This document shows positions 25,843-33,149 of a stretch of 35,980 nt of DNA, in pieces; position 1 is the first letter of the stretch; the number at the start of each line of letters is the position of its first letter. The stretch lies in assembly GCA_032123435.1 (NCBI GenBank), contig JAQBFJ010000230.1, positions 1-35,980 on the forward strand. The letters run 5' to 3'. Both the position numbers and the translations under genes were made by a program. The notes beneath the pieces are model-generated. The model saw only the letters and a program-made list of their open reading frames with translations. It ran no database searches and was not told the DNA's origin. The stretch is from JAQBFJ01 sp032123435 (lineage in GTDB: Bacteria > Verrucomicrobiota > Kiritimatiellia > UBA8416 > JAQBFJ01).

Positions 25843-26589
25843 TTACGCTGATTTTCTGTTATCGAGCACAATATGAGTGCTCATGATCATGAAGATTATT
25901 ATGCTCAAATAGTAAACAATATCCCGTGCGTCAATGACGCCTCGCTGTATAGATTGAAGATGAGGCATCAGACTGAATGCGGTTACAGCATCGACGAGCC
26001 ATACTGGCGCTTTCCATTCCAGTAATACCCGGATTACAGGTGGCCATCCTGCAATGATCAAAATTAAACAGAAGACGAAAGACAATACAAAACTTATAAC
26101 CTGACTGCGTGTTATTGATGATGTCAGCATGCCTATCGAAACACAGGCGCCGGCAAAAAGAATGGAGCCGATATAGGCGCACATAATGACACCCATATCC
26201 GGATCGCCCAGATAACATACAGTGAATACAATGGGGAATGTTAGACATACTCCTATCAGAATGAACAGCCATGCGGCCATGAATTTACCAATAATCGCCT
26301 GCATCATTGTTACGGGCATGGTGAGCAGAAGTTCAATTGTGCCGCTTCTGCGCTCCTCGGCCCAGAGCCCCATTGTCGCCGCAGGCACGAATAGAAGATA
26401 TACCCACGGATGCCAGAAGAAGAACGGAAGCAAATCCGCTGTCTGTCTTTCATATAGTTGTGTGACAAAGAAAGTCAGGAATCCAGTGAGCACAAGGAAC
26501 ACAACTATAAATACATATGCCACCGGTGATTCGAAATACGATTTCAATTCACGTTTGAAAATTGTAGCCATTATCTTGATGCTGTTCAT
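25843..26589 (-). CDS. ABC-2 type permease (GldF-like)
   Basis: About 248 residues with six predicted membrane helices and the ABC-2 permease features FKRELKSYFESPVAYVFIVVFLVLTGF at the start and LWAEERRSGTIELLLTMPVT in the first cytoplasmic loop. The start is set at ATG 26589 because GAGGAGG lies 7 bases upstream and the ATPase stop is only one base away; a longer in-frame ATG at 26634 would overlap the ATPase gene by 44 bases. It forms the membrane channel with the preceding ATPase and the following GldG-like protein. Confidence 0.92.
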   Translation of the reverse strand: MNSIKIMATIFKRELKSYFESPVAYVFIVVFLVLTGFLTFFVTQLYERQTADLLPFFFWHPWVYLLFVPAATMGLWAEERRSGTIELLLTMPVTMMQAIIGKFMAAWLFILIGVCLTFPIVFTVCYLGDPDMGVIMCAYIGSILFAGACVSIGMLTSSITRSQVISFVLSFVFCLILIIAGWPPVIRVLLEWKAPVWLVDAVTAFSLMPHLQSIQRGVIDARDIVYYLSIIIFMIMSTHIVLDNRKSA

Positions 26590-26590
26590 T

Positions 26591-27316
26591 TTATGCCTCC
26601 TCGCCGAGAGTAAGTTTTCTGAATACCTCGTCAAGCCGTTTGGAAGGACTCCTGGATTTAAGTTCGTCAGGCGTCCCGTTCGCGACTATTGAGCCTTTGT
26701 TGATGATTATGGCCTTTGTGCAGACGGCGTCTACTTCCTCAAGTATGTGTGTGGAAATAATAATGGCCTTCTCCGCCGCCATTTCGCGGATCATTGTTCT
26801 GACCAGGTGTTTCTGGTTCGGATCAAGACCGTCCGTAGGTTCATCCATTATGAGGATTGGAGGATTGTGAATTATTGCCTGCGCGAAACATGCCCGCTGT
26901 TTGTATCCTTTCGACAGGGTTGCTATCGATTGATGACGCACGGAATCCAGTTTGCATTGCTCTATCGCGGTTGAAACAACCGTGTCGCGTTCCTTCCCGT
27001 GATAGCCGCGGATTTCAGCGGCAAATCGCAGGAAATTAATAACCGTCATAGAGTCATACGCGGGAGCGTTTTCAGGAAGGTATCCTATCTCTGTTTTTAC
27101 CGCTACGGGATCCTTCGCGACATCATGTCCGCAGACATTGATCGAACCTGATGAAGGTGGAAGAAATCCTGTTATCATGCGCATGGTAGTGGTTTTGCCG
27201 GCGCCGTTAGGCCCGAGAAAGCCGAGCACGTCGCCTTTCTCCACATTGAACGATACTCCGTTAACGGCCTGTATCCGGCCAAACGACTTATACAGGTCTT
27301 TTACTTCAATCATCAT
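26591..27316 (-). CDS. ABC transporter ATP-binding protein (GldA-like)
   Basis: The 241 residues have Walker A GPNGAGKTT (about 33-41), signature LSKGYKQR, Walker B ILIMDEPTDGLDP and the H-loop ISTHILEE. It energises the ABC-2 permease encoded next. AAGGAG lies 10 bases before the first ATG (27316). It is the first gene of the eleven-gene minus-strand operon that continues to 11992. Confidence 0.95.
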   Translation of the reverse strand: MMIEVKDLYKSFGRIQAVNGVSFNVEKGDVLGFLGPNGAGKTTTMRMITGFLPPSSGSINVCGHDVAKDPVAVKTEIGYLPENAPAYDSMTVINFLRFAAEIRGYHGKERDTVVSTAIEQCKLDSVRHQSIATLSKGYKQRACFAQAIIHNPPILIMDEPTDGLDPNQKHLVRTMIREMAAEKAIIISTHILEEVDAVCTKAIIINKGSIVANGTPDELKSRSPSKRLDEVFRKLTLGEEA

Positions 27317-27386
27317 ATTTATTCATCTCCTTAAATGCTGAGATCCGAACGAATCTATAGATATCAGCCATGATTACTGTGACAGG

Positions 27387-27415
27387 TGTTTACAAGTATT
27401 TTGACCATTTTTCAA
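27387..27415 (-). promoter_or_regulatory. weak sigma-70-type promoter candidate for the ABC-Bat operon
   Basis: On the minus strand TTGAAA (27415-27410) and TAAACA (27392-27387) are separated by 17 bases, about 70 bases before the first start codon. The -10 box is poor. The rest of the 292-base gap between this operon and hsp20 shows no gene. Confidence 0.25.
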
Positions 27416-27608
27416 GATGTTTTTATTGTTCTCCATGTTGTGTGAACATATCCGCGGCAAATGTTCAATGCGCTGATCTCACAGAATGTTGCCTGGCTGT
27501 TGATGATACAGTCGGCACTTACGCGGCAAGACGAGCTTGTGTGTGGAAATGCGGCAACGCCAATCAATAACGGTGTGTTTGAATAAAAAGTTTTTTCCAT
27601 AAGTATTA

Positions 27609-28358
27609 TCAGATATCCCTGTTATCGTCCGTTGTTGAATTCCTGTCTTCTTTCGGAATCACTATCTTGAGAATATTGTTCGTAAATACAGTTTGTACAT
27701 CAGTCCCGTCCTTGACCGGGCCGGGCAGGAGCAGTTTTCTTTCGAACCGGGCTTTTCTGATCTGGTCTGGATTCTGTTCGTCATGACGGGACGATACCGT
27801 AAGGAGCCGACCGTCAAGATTTATGGATATGTTCGAAATGTTCATGTCCGGAATTCCCATTATAACTACGTAATCATCGCGCTGTTCCCGCATGTCGAGG
27901 GCTGGTGACATGCCAAGCGTGCTCCAGCCGGTATCCCAGTTCATGAGCATTTCCTCCATCTGCTGAAAATCAGTGGCCGCTTCCTGAAACATGCGATCCA
28001 TCTTTTCATGAAAATCCATGAAAGGATCGTTCATAAACGATGAGAACAGTGATGATGGTCTGTGTGTGCGTTTAAAGATTCGAGGTGGACGATAATTGAA
28101 CGACAATGATACGCTATTGGCATCATGTTTGTGCGGCGTGGCACCTTTGACCGATTTGTTATCATCAATGTCCTGTGTAGGGCGCGGCGTGCTGATTTCT
28201 TCCTGCATCGGATGCGGCGTTGTCTGGTTCGTTTTTCCAAACAATTTGGCCAGAATCAAAACCTGTAGAGCGATAACTGACAGAAGCAGAACCCGATTAA
28301 AGCTTAACCATCTGCCGGATACCGGTTTGTAATGATTGTTAAATGTATCGTTAGCCAT
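27609..28358 (-). CDS. membrane-anchored Hsp20 / alpha-crystallin-type protein
   Basis: About 249 residues. A single N-terminal membrane helix (FNRVLLLSVIALQVLILAKLFG, about 19-40) precedes a Lys/Asp-rich linker and a small-heat-shock domain in the last 100 residues (ALDMREQRDDYVVIMGIPDM, FERKLLLPGPV, NNILKIVIPKED). The orientation suggests that the chaperone domain lies outside the cytoplasm, unlike ordinary cytosolic Hsp20. ATG 28358 is preferred since ACAGGAA lies about 8 bases upstream; ATG 28364 is the alternative. A sigma-54 promoter and NtrC-type enhancer lie upstream, shared with the divergent kinase-regulator pair. Confidence 0.85.
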   Translation of the reverse strand: MANDTFNNHYKPVSGRWLSFNRVLLLSVIALQVLILAKLFGKTNQTTPHPMQEEISTPRPTQDIDDNKSVKGATPHKHDANSVSLSFNYRPPRIFKRTHRPSSLFSSFMNDPFMDFHEKMDRMFQEAATDFQQMEEMLMNWDTGWSTLGMSPALDMREQRDDYVVIMGIPDMNISNISINLDGRLLTVSSRHDEQNPDQIRKARFERKLLLPGPVKDGTDVQTVFTNNILKIVIPKEDRNSTTDDNRDI

Positions 28359-28391
28359 AATCATTTTCCTGTTAGTCTGTTTACAGGAATT

Positions 28392-28412
28392 ACTGCAGGA
28401 ACCATGCCAGTC
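28392..28412 (-). promoter_or_regulatory. sigma-54 (-24/-12) promoter for hsp20
   Basis: Read on the minus strand: CTGGCATG, four bases, CTGCA. Against the consensus YTGGCACG-N4-TTGCW only two positions differ; the GG (28408-28407) and GC (28396-28395) are separated by the required 10 bases. The predicted start near 28383 leaves a leader of about 20-25 bases before hsp20. Confidence 0.7.
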
Positions 28413-28454
28413 AGGCTTGGCTGTTTTTCCGTCAGTATGACAAGGAAAGGGCGC

Positions 28455-28485
28455 GACATTTTGGCTTCTAATGTGACAAAATGTC
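28455..28485. promoter_or_regulatory. 9-bp inverted repeat, candidate operator
   Basis: GACATTTTG (28455-28463) and CAAAATGTC (28477-28485) are perfect complements around 13 bases. Centred about 87 bases upstream of the predicted hsp20 start, it could be a second activator or repressor site. Confidence 0.45.
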
Positions 28486-28512
28486 CGGTTAATTCCTGTT
28501 TAAGGCGAACAC

Positions 28513-28530
28513 TGCACAATGCTGGTGCAA
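28513..28530. promoter_or_regulatory. NtrC-type enhancer palindrome
   Basis: TGCAC-AATGCT-GGTGCA fits the classical NtrC enhancer consensus TGCAC-N6-GGTGCA. It lies about 138 bases upstream of the predicted sigma-54 start of hsp20 and about 110 bases before the kinase gene, a normal enhancer distance. The NtrC-family regulator encoded at 30000 is the obvious ligand, though its helix-turn-helix is not identical to NtrC. Confidence 0.6.
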
Positions 28531-28637
28531 TGTTCGGGTTTAACGGAGGATCATGAAGATTGCACGTTAATGTGTTTTTATATTAAATTAAAACAGACTC
28601 GAGTTCAGGCATAACTTGTGCTTAAATAACAAATACT

Positions 28638-29978
28638 ATGAAAAACGCGCACTTTCGTTCGTCACTTATGATGATAACCACGTTGGTTGTCATTCTTATC
28701 GCAATACTTAGTGCCGCGGCACTTTGGTATCTGCATGATATGCAGTATCGTTCCGCGCACGCGACGGCGGCAATGTCGGTGATGGACAAGGGGGGATTGC
28801 TGGCTAAACATCTCGCCGGCGAGTCTGTTGTCAAAGAAGCAGGCGTCGGAAGCGAAGATTGGAGTGGGTTCTCCCGTCAGATTCGTTCGTTATGCGCTAT
28901 GGACGATGATCTGCAATATGTTTCTGTAATGAAGGACGGGATAACTGTTTTCCATGAGCAAAGGGATTCGATCATTGCATCTGAAGAAGGTTTGAAGAGC
29001 AATGCCGTGCCGCCTGATCTGTCCGTTGGGCTGAGTCGGGAACTATTGGGGATCGGCAATGAAGTTATGCCCGTAGTTGTTTTTTCAACACGGTTCACGG
29101 ATAATGATGGTGTGGACAGGACTATTGAAGTGGCATTGAAAAGGGGTGCCGTTCAACGCGAGGAAATGGCATCAGCGGACACCATAGTTTCCATGTTCAA
29201 GGTATCCTTGCTGACGGTAATTATTTCATTCGGAGTATGTGTTTTGCTCATCATCTGGATGATACGCAGGGAGAATGTCAGAGAGTCGAAACGGAGACAG
29301 GAGGAGCATCTTGCGTTCGCCGGTGTAATGGCTAACGGTATAGTTCATGATTTTCGCAATCCGATGTCGGCATTAAGGCTTGATGTTCAAATGCTGAACA
29401 AGGAGGCGAACAAGCAGGGGGACGCCTGTGATCTTGATCGCCTGAAGGAGTTGTCAGAAAGGGCAAGGATTACAATTGACAGGATGGATAAGGTTTTTCA
29501 GGAATTTTTATATATATCAGGTCCGTCACGTGATAAACGGGAAAAATCCGATTTAACGGCTTGTCTAAAGGATTGTGTCGCTCTGATGAAACCGCGCATT
29601 GAACAGGCCGGGCAGACCTTGGATATAGAGTTTGGCACTGAAAAAATAGAAGTTCTGGCGTATCAGTTGTCGTTAAATCGTGTTCTGCTCAATGTGATTG
29701 GGAACGCGGAGCATTTTGCCGGAAAAGGCGGAATGATAAGGGTGCTTGTATCCAAAATGAAAGATGAGGCTGTTATTGACGTTATGGATAACGGCCCGGG
29801 CATATCTGAAGATGACTTGTCCCGTGTATTTGATATGTTCTTCTCCACGCGGCCGGATGGCACTGGACTTGGTCTGTTTCTGGCAAAAACGGCAGTCGAA
29901 AAAAGCGGTGGTACCATCAAGGCAATGAACAGACCGGAAGGCGGCGCGTGGTTCCGTATTACATTGCAGGTTGCTTGA
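28638..29978 (+). CDS. membrane sensor histidine kinase
   Basis: The 446 residues have two membrane helices (about 11-31 and 188-209) enclosing a periplasmic sensor region of about 155 residues. The H-box is GVMANGIVHDFRNPMSALRL with phospho-acceptor His237; the N-box NRVLLNVIGNAEHFAG and G-boxes DNGPGISEDDLSRVFDMFFSTRPDGTGLGL form the ATPase domain. It should phosphorylate the regulator encoded 21 bases downstream. No clear ribosome binding site precedes ATG 28638. A downstream Met-Met pair at residues 11-12 is a possible alternative start. Confidence 0.93.
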   Translation: MKNAHFRSSLMMITTLVVILIAILSAAALWYLHDMQYRSAHATAAMSVMDKGGLLAKHLAGESVVKEAGVGSEDWSGFSRQIRSLCAMDDDLQYVSVMKDGITVFHEQRDSIIASEEGLKSNAVPPDLSVGLSRELLGIGNEVMPVVVFSTRFTDNDGVDRTIEVALKRGAVQREEMASADTIVSMFKVSLLTVIISFGVCVLLIIWMIRRENVRESKRRQEEHLAFAGVMANGIVHDFRNPMSALRLDVQMLNKEANKQGDACDLDRLKELSERARITIDRMDKVFQEFLYISGPSRDKREKSDLTACLKDCVALMKPRIEQAGQTLDIEFGTEKIEVLAYQLSLNRVLLNVIGNAEHFAGKGGMIRVLVSKMKDEAVIDVMDNGPGISEDDLSRVFDMFFSTRPDGTGLGLFLAKTAVEKSGGTIKAMNRPEGGAWFRITLQVA

Positions 29979-29999
29979 AGAAAAGATGCGGACAATTAA

Positions 30000-31352
30000 A
30001 TGAGTAAACAAAAAATATTGGTTATTGAAGACGATCCTGACGGGCGCGCGGCAGTTGCCGACGCTTTGAAAGACGCCGGATTCGAAGTTGTGACGGCGGT
30101 TGACGGGAGCACGGGTTGTCGTTTATTCAAGGAGCAGACGTTTGATGTTGTTCTATCCGATTTGATTCTGCCGGATATTGACGGTATAACGGTGTTGAAA
30201 CAGATAAAGCAGGTGGATGTGGAAATGCCTGTTCTGATAATGACCGCTTACGGAACGGTATCTACTGCGGTACAGGCATTAAAGGATGGCGCTTATGATT
30301 ATATTACCAAGCCGCTGGATCTGGACGATTTGCAGTCAAAGGTGCGGCACGCCGCTGAGACACAGCGTCTGAAAACGGAAGTGACTCGTCTTCGGCAATG
30401 TGTAGACGAGCGTTATGGTATCGCGGCAATGGTGGCCGAATCCAGGGGAATGCAGGAAGTGATCAGGCAGGTGAAAATATTGGCTGATACCACGGCAACT
30501 GTCCTGATTCAAGGTGAAAGCGGAACGGGCAAAGAACTGGTTGCGCGTGCTTTGCATGTTGAAGGCAGACGGAGTGGCGAGCCGTTTGTGGCGATTAATT
30601 GCGGCGCGTTCGCCGAGAGTCTTCTGGAATCGGAGCTGTTCGGGCATGAGAAGGGCGCCTTTACCGGCGCTGTAAACACGCGCAAGGGCGCATTTGAGCG
30701 TGCGCATGGCGGAAGTCTTTTTCTGGATGAGATTGGTAACGCGCCGATGTCGGTACAGGTGAAACTGTTGCGCGCGCTGGAAGAACGGGAGATGGTTCGT
30801 GTCGGCGGACAATGTTCGATTCCTGTTGATGTTCGGGTCATCTCGGCTTCCAACAGGATGCTGGATGAGCTTGTTGAGGAAGGCGAGTTCAGGGAAGACT
30901 TATTTTACAGATTAAAAGTGGTTGATCTTACTATCCCGCCGCTTAGAAAACGACCTGCCGATATACGTCCGTTAGTTGATCGTTTTGTTGCGTTGTCGTG
31001 CAGTGAGCATGGCCGCAATATCAAGGCGATTGATGGCGCGTGTTATGACGCGCTCGAAAAGTATGATTGGCCCGGCAATGTACGGCAATTACGCAATGCT
31101 GTTGAGTCGGCGGTCATAATGGTGGCCGGTCCGATTTTACGTATATCGGATTTTCGGATTGATCATGGTATTGATCGGGTGTCAGACCAGTTTCATGTGC
31201 CTGATGGAATGACGCTTGATGAACTTGACAGGGCGATACTTCTGCAATTACTTCAGCGTAATGATGGTAATCGAACGATTGTGGCTGATAAGCTTGGGAT
31301 CTCTCGCCGCACAATTCAACGCAAGATCAAGGAATACGATTTGCCATTTTGA
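30000..31352 (+). CDS. sigma-54-dependent NtrC-family response regulator
   Basis: The 450 residues hold a receiver domain (phospho-acceptor Asp54 in VVLSDLILPDIDG, Lys104 in YITKPLD), a sigma-54 AAA+ domain with Walker A GESGTGKE (172-179), the sigma-54 contact loop GAFTGA (219-224) and Walker B LFLDEIG, and a C-terminal Fis-type helix-turn-helix (DGNRTIVADKLGISRRTIQRKIKEY). Intact GAFTGA means it can activate sigma-54 promoters, and such a promoter with an enhancer lies upstream of the divergent hsp20 gene. The pair with the kinase is a complete two-component system. Confidence 0.95.
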   Translation: MSKQKILVIEDDPDGRAAVADALKDAGFEVVTAVDGSTGCRLFKEQTFDVVLSDLILPDIDGITVLKQIKQVDVEMPVLIMTAYGTVSTAVQALKDGAYDYITKPLDLDDLQSKVRHAAETQRLKTEVTRLRQCVDERYGIAAMVAESRGMQEVIRQVKILADTTATVLIQGESGTGKELVARALHVEGRRSGEPFVAINCGAFAESLLESELFGHEKGAFTGAVNTRKGAFERAHGGSLFLDEIGNAPMSVQVKLLRALEEREMVRVGGQCSIPVDVRVISASNRMLDELVEEGEFREDLFYRLKVVDLTIPPLRKRPADIRPLVDRFVALSCSEHGRNIKAIDGACYDALEKYDWPGNVRQLRNAVESAVIMVAGPILRISDFRIDHGIDRVSDQFHVPDGMTLDELDRAILLQLLQRNDGNRTIVADKLGISRRTIQRKIKEYDLPF

Positions 31353-31511
31353 TGATATCTGCTGTCCGATTTATCCTTTATTTTGAACCACTACTGTCCG
31401 GTTTTAAAGCCTTGTAATACAGTTGATTATTGATGTTGGGCTCTTGGAGTTCAAGCGCATTTTGCGAGAGCGCCTTTAAAATGGGGGTAATAGTTTAGCG
31501 CCTTTCGGGTC

Positions 31512-31549
31512 CCTCAGTCTCCCTCAGCGATGGGTCTCCCTATCCCGAT
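31512..31549 (+). repeat. degenerate copy of the group II intron 3' end
   Basis: CCCTCAGCGATGGG followed by TCTCCCTATCCCGAT closely matches the domain VI right half and 3' end at 33194-33224 (CCTCAGCGATGGGGCTT then CCCCCTATCCCGAT). Neither the left arm of domain VI nor domain V is present here, so it is at most a decayed fragment. Confidence 0.4.
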
Positions 31550-31554
31550 CGGTG

Positions 31555-31659
31555 TTATTCCATTTCTTTACTTCGTGCCCAGTCAACGTAATCCCACACT
31601 TGATAATCAATAATGATGCTCGCCAGAATGTCCGATGGAATCAGTCCTTGGCTAAACTG
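31555..31659 (-). pseudogene. C-terminal remnant of an unidentified gene
   Basis: A 34-codon open stretch (ending ...DILASIIIDYQVWDYVDWARSKEME and a TAA) has protein-like composition but no start, and a stop codon directly precedes it. It reads like the tail of a lost gene. I do not recognise the family. Confidence 0.35.
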
Positions 31660-31698
31660 TTAGTCTCGTAAAAAAGAAAGAATAGGATTGCATGCTCC

Positions 31699-31718
31699 TG
31701 TATTCTATTGTATTCTAT
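31699..31718 (+). promoter_or_regulatory. tandem 10-bp repeats, likely operator of the toxin-antitoxin pair
   Basis: TGTATTCTAT occurs twice in a row (31699-31708, 31709-31718), overlapping TATTCT/TATAGT -10-like boxes 22 bases before the antitoxin start. RHH antitoxins commonly autoregulate by binding such repeats. Confidence 0.45.
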
Positions 31719-31739
31719 AGTTGAAGAATGGAGGTAACA

Positions 31740-31979
31740 ATGTCAAAAACGGTAACTCTCAGATTAGATGACAAAGTTTATCGCAAATTTCGAGACTTTG
31801 CGGAAAACGACCGCCGTCCCCTCTCGAATTTTATTGAGACGGCGGCTCTCCGTTTTGTTGAAGAACATGAATATATTGATGAGTTTGAAATGGCGGAAAT
31901 CCGAGACAACGCGAGTCTGAACCGTAGCATCACAGCCGGTCTTCGCGATGTCAAAGCTAAACGAGGTCGGTTTGTCTGA
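31740..31979 (+). CDS. ribbon-helix-helix (CopG-like) antitoxin
   Basis: About 79 residues. The N terminus MSKTVTLRLDDKVYRKFRDFAE is the beta-strand and first helix of an RHH DNA-binding dimer; the second helix is RPLSNFIETAALRFVEE. The C-terminal tail (SLNRSITAGLRDVKAKRGRFV) should cover the toxin. The start is ATG 31740, 4 bases after GGAGGT; an in-frame ATG at 31728 lies inside that ribosome binding site region. The toxin gene overlaps its end. Confidence 0.85.
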   Translation: MSKTVTLRLDDKVYRKFRDFAENDRRPLSNFIETAALRFVEEHEYIDEFEMAEIRDNASLNRSITAGLRDVKAKRGRFV

Positions 31980-32280
31980 TTTTCGAATTTTCGAGACCGA
32001 TGAATTTGCAAAGCAGTTCAAGAAGCTGTCCTCGCGCGACGGGAATTTCCTCCGCAGGAAACTCAATTCCTATGTCTACCCACAGATACGAACGGACCCA
32101 TTCTGGGGTACCAACATCAAGAAACATCAAGATTACTCCCCCGCCACATGGCGATATCGGATCGGCAGATTCCGACTGTTTTATGTCGTCGACCAGGAAT
32201 CAAAAACAATCTCTATCCTCACGATCGATGATCGGAAGGATGCTTACAAGCGACCAGGAGAATGGATAACAAGACAATAA
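31948..32280 (+). CDS. RelE/ParE-family toxin
   Basis: Up to 110 residues; the core FETDEFAKQFKKLSSRDGNFLRRKLNSYVYPQI ... WRYRIGRFRLFYVVDQESKTISILTIDDRKDAYKR is a RelE-type mRNA interferase fold, with the basic and aromatic residues of YRIGRFRLFYVVD and the terminal HRxxxY-like DRKDAY. ATG 31948 overlaps the antitoxin by 32 bases; a TTG at 31972, 6 bases after GAGG, is an equally plausible start with an 8-base overlap. It forms a standard antitoxin-first type II pair. Confidence 0.85.
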   Translation: MSKLNEVGLSDFRIFETDEFAKQFKKLSSRDGNFLRRKLNSYVYPQIRTDPFWGTNIKKHQDYSPATWRYRIGRFRLFYVVDQESKTISILTIDDRKDAYKRPGEWITRQ

Positions 32281-32316
32281 GGCGAATTGTTGACGTTCGC
32301 ATCGGGAGAGGCTGAA

Positions 32317-32351
32317 GGGTCAGAGCCCCCAAAATAGCAAAATAAGAAATT
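32317..32351 (+). repeat. left member of a long-range inverted repeat pair
   Basis: GGGTCAGAGCCCCC then AAAATAGCAAAATAAGAAATT. The reverse complement, with a few differences, is at 35539-35571. GGTCAGAGCC words are familiar from intergenic elements next to REP-associated tyrosine transposases (recalled, not searched), but no transposase is in the window. Confidence 0.65.
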
Positions 32352-32514
32352 GACGCTGGGTTTCCAGTCGGCTTTAGCTGGAGCAGAAAACGGGCTCGAA
32401 TCTAAGTATTAGCCAATGTTTTCAATAGAAAAAAGATGATCTCGTTGTTTTAGAGAAAAAGTGTTAGGCCGACCAGGCCTAGTCGGTATAATAAGTAGTT
32501 GGTTGAAAGAGGAA

Positions 32515-32847
32515 ATGAAGATATTGAGGTCCACAGGTATTGCCTTGTTGCTCCTAGCGGCCTGCGGTGCGTTCTTCTTCGCAAACGTCGTTGCGGATCC
32601 AACTTGGATCACCGGCCCCGTTCCTCCGTGGTCTGGTTCGGGCATGACTGAGCAAGAGTTCGTTGCGGATTTGAAACACCAGACGCTCCCGTGGAGAATC
32701 GCCTCGGGAGCCCTTCTGGCTGGGGCTCTTGCCATGCTTGCCGTTCAAATCAAAGGAAGACACACAAGAGCCGAGACACAACCAACAACAACATCCACCC
32801 CGAAGCGGTTCATTCGAGGCGTTAAGCGTGGAAATGAGTATGAATAG
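32515..32847 (+). CDS. small membrane protein of unknown function
   Basis: About 110 residues from ATG 32515 (AAAGAGGAA upstream). Two membrane helices are seen: STGIALLLLAACGAFFFANVV at about 6-26 and ASGALLAGALAMLAVQI at about 63-79; between them is a short Trp/Pro-rich loop (DPTWITGPVPPWSGSG). The tail is basic and Thr-rich. No family recognised. It lies inside the segment bounded by the inverted repeats. An ORF extending upstream to GTG 32461 exists but lacks a good ribosome binding site. Confidence 0.6.
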   Translation: MKILRSTGIALLLLAACGAFFFANVVADPTWITGPVPPWSGSGMTEQEFVADLKHQTLPWRIASGALLAGALAMLAVQIKGRHTRAETQPTTTSTPKRFIRGVKRGNEYE

Positions 32848-32902
32848 AATCCTTCCCTCATCTTTGCGGCAACCGTCAACCAGATTGTTCTGTCGATAGG
32901 AA

Positions 32903-33130
32903 TTACGTTTTTGGCAATGATGGCCAATTTGTCCATTCATCCTGAAATGCGACTGGAACGCCCTGCTTTCCACACACTCTGATCGTGTGACCGGTCCCGC
33001 CTTTCATTGGATTATCCTGATTGACGTAAAAGATGCCTACTGTCGCAGGTGACAACGCGCATTCCGCCGCGCCAATAACTTTGATGGTGTCGCGTAGAAG
33101 GTACAGTATGTCGGAGGATGTGAAGTTCAA
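32903..33130 (-). CDS. hypothetical short ORF with GGTGHTIRVC motif, possibly truncated
   Basis: A 75-codon ORF beginning with TTG and lacking a clear ribosome binding site; the frame is open further upstream through the group II intron fragment. The sequence VGIFYVNQDNPMKGGTGHTIRVCGKQGVPVAFQDEW looks like a real protein core (glycine-rich loop between a beta strand and a helix, as in Rossmann-like nucleotide-binding folds). I think it is the C-terminal part of a gene cut by the intron insertion, but the family is not identified. Confidence 0.4.
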   Translation of the reverse strand: MNFTSSDILYLLRDTIKVIGAAECALSPATVGIFYVNQDNPMKGGTGHTIRVCGKQGVPVAFQDEWTNWPSLPKT

Positions 33131-33149
33131 TGGAGCTTCACCAGCAAGA

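Larger units (their letters stand above)
31353..31739. other. intergenic region with genetic debris
   Basis: About 390 bases without an intact gene. They hold a partial group II intron domain VI-like sequence (31512-31549), a short C-terminal gene remnant on the minus strand (31555-31659) and the promoter/operator of the toxin-antitoxin pair. No terminator for the regulator gene is obvious. Confidence 0.6.

Noticed and set aside
28358..28389. RNA thermometer sequestering the hsp20 ribosome binding site (TTCCTGT / ACAGGAA)
   Set aside because: The anti-Shine-Dalgarno arm lies at or upstream of the start site predicted from the sigma-54 promoter (about 28383), so it would be largely missing from the mRNA; the stem is also only 7 bp.
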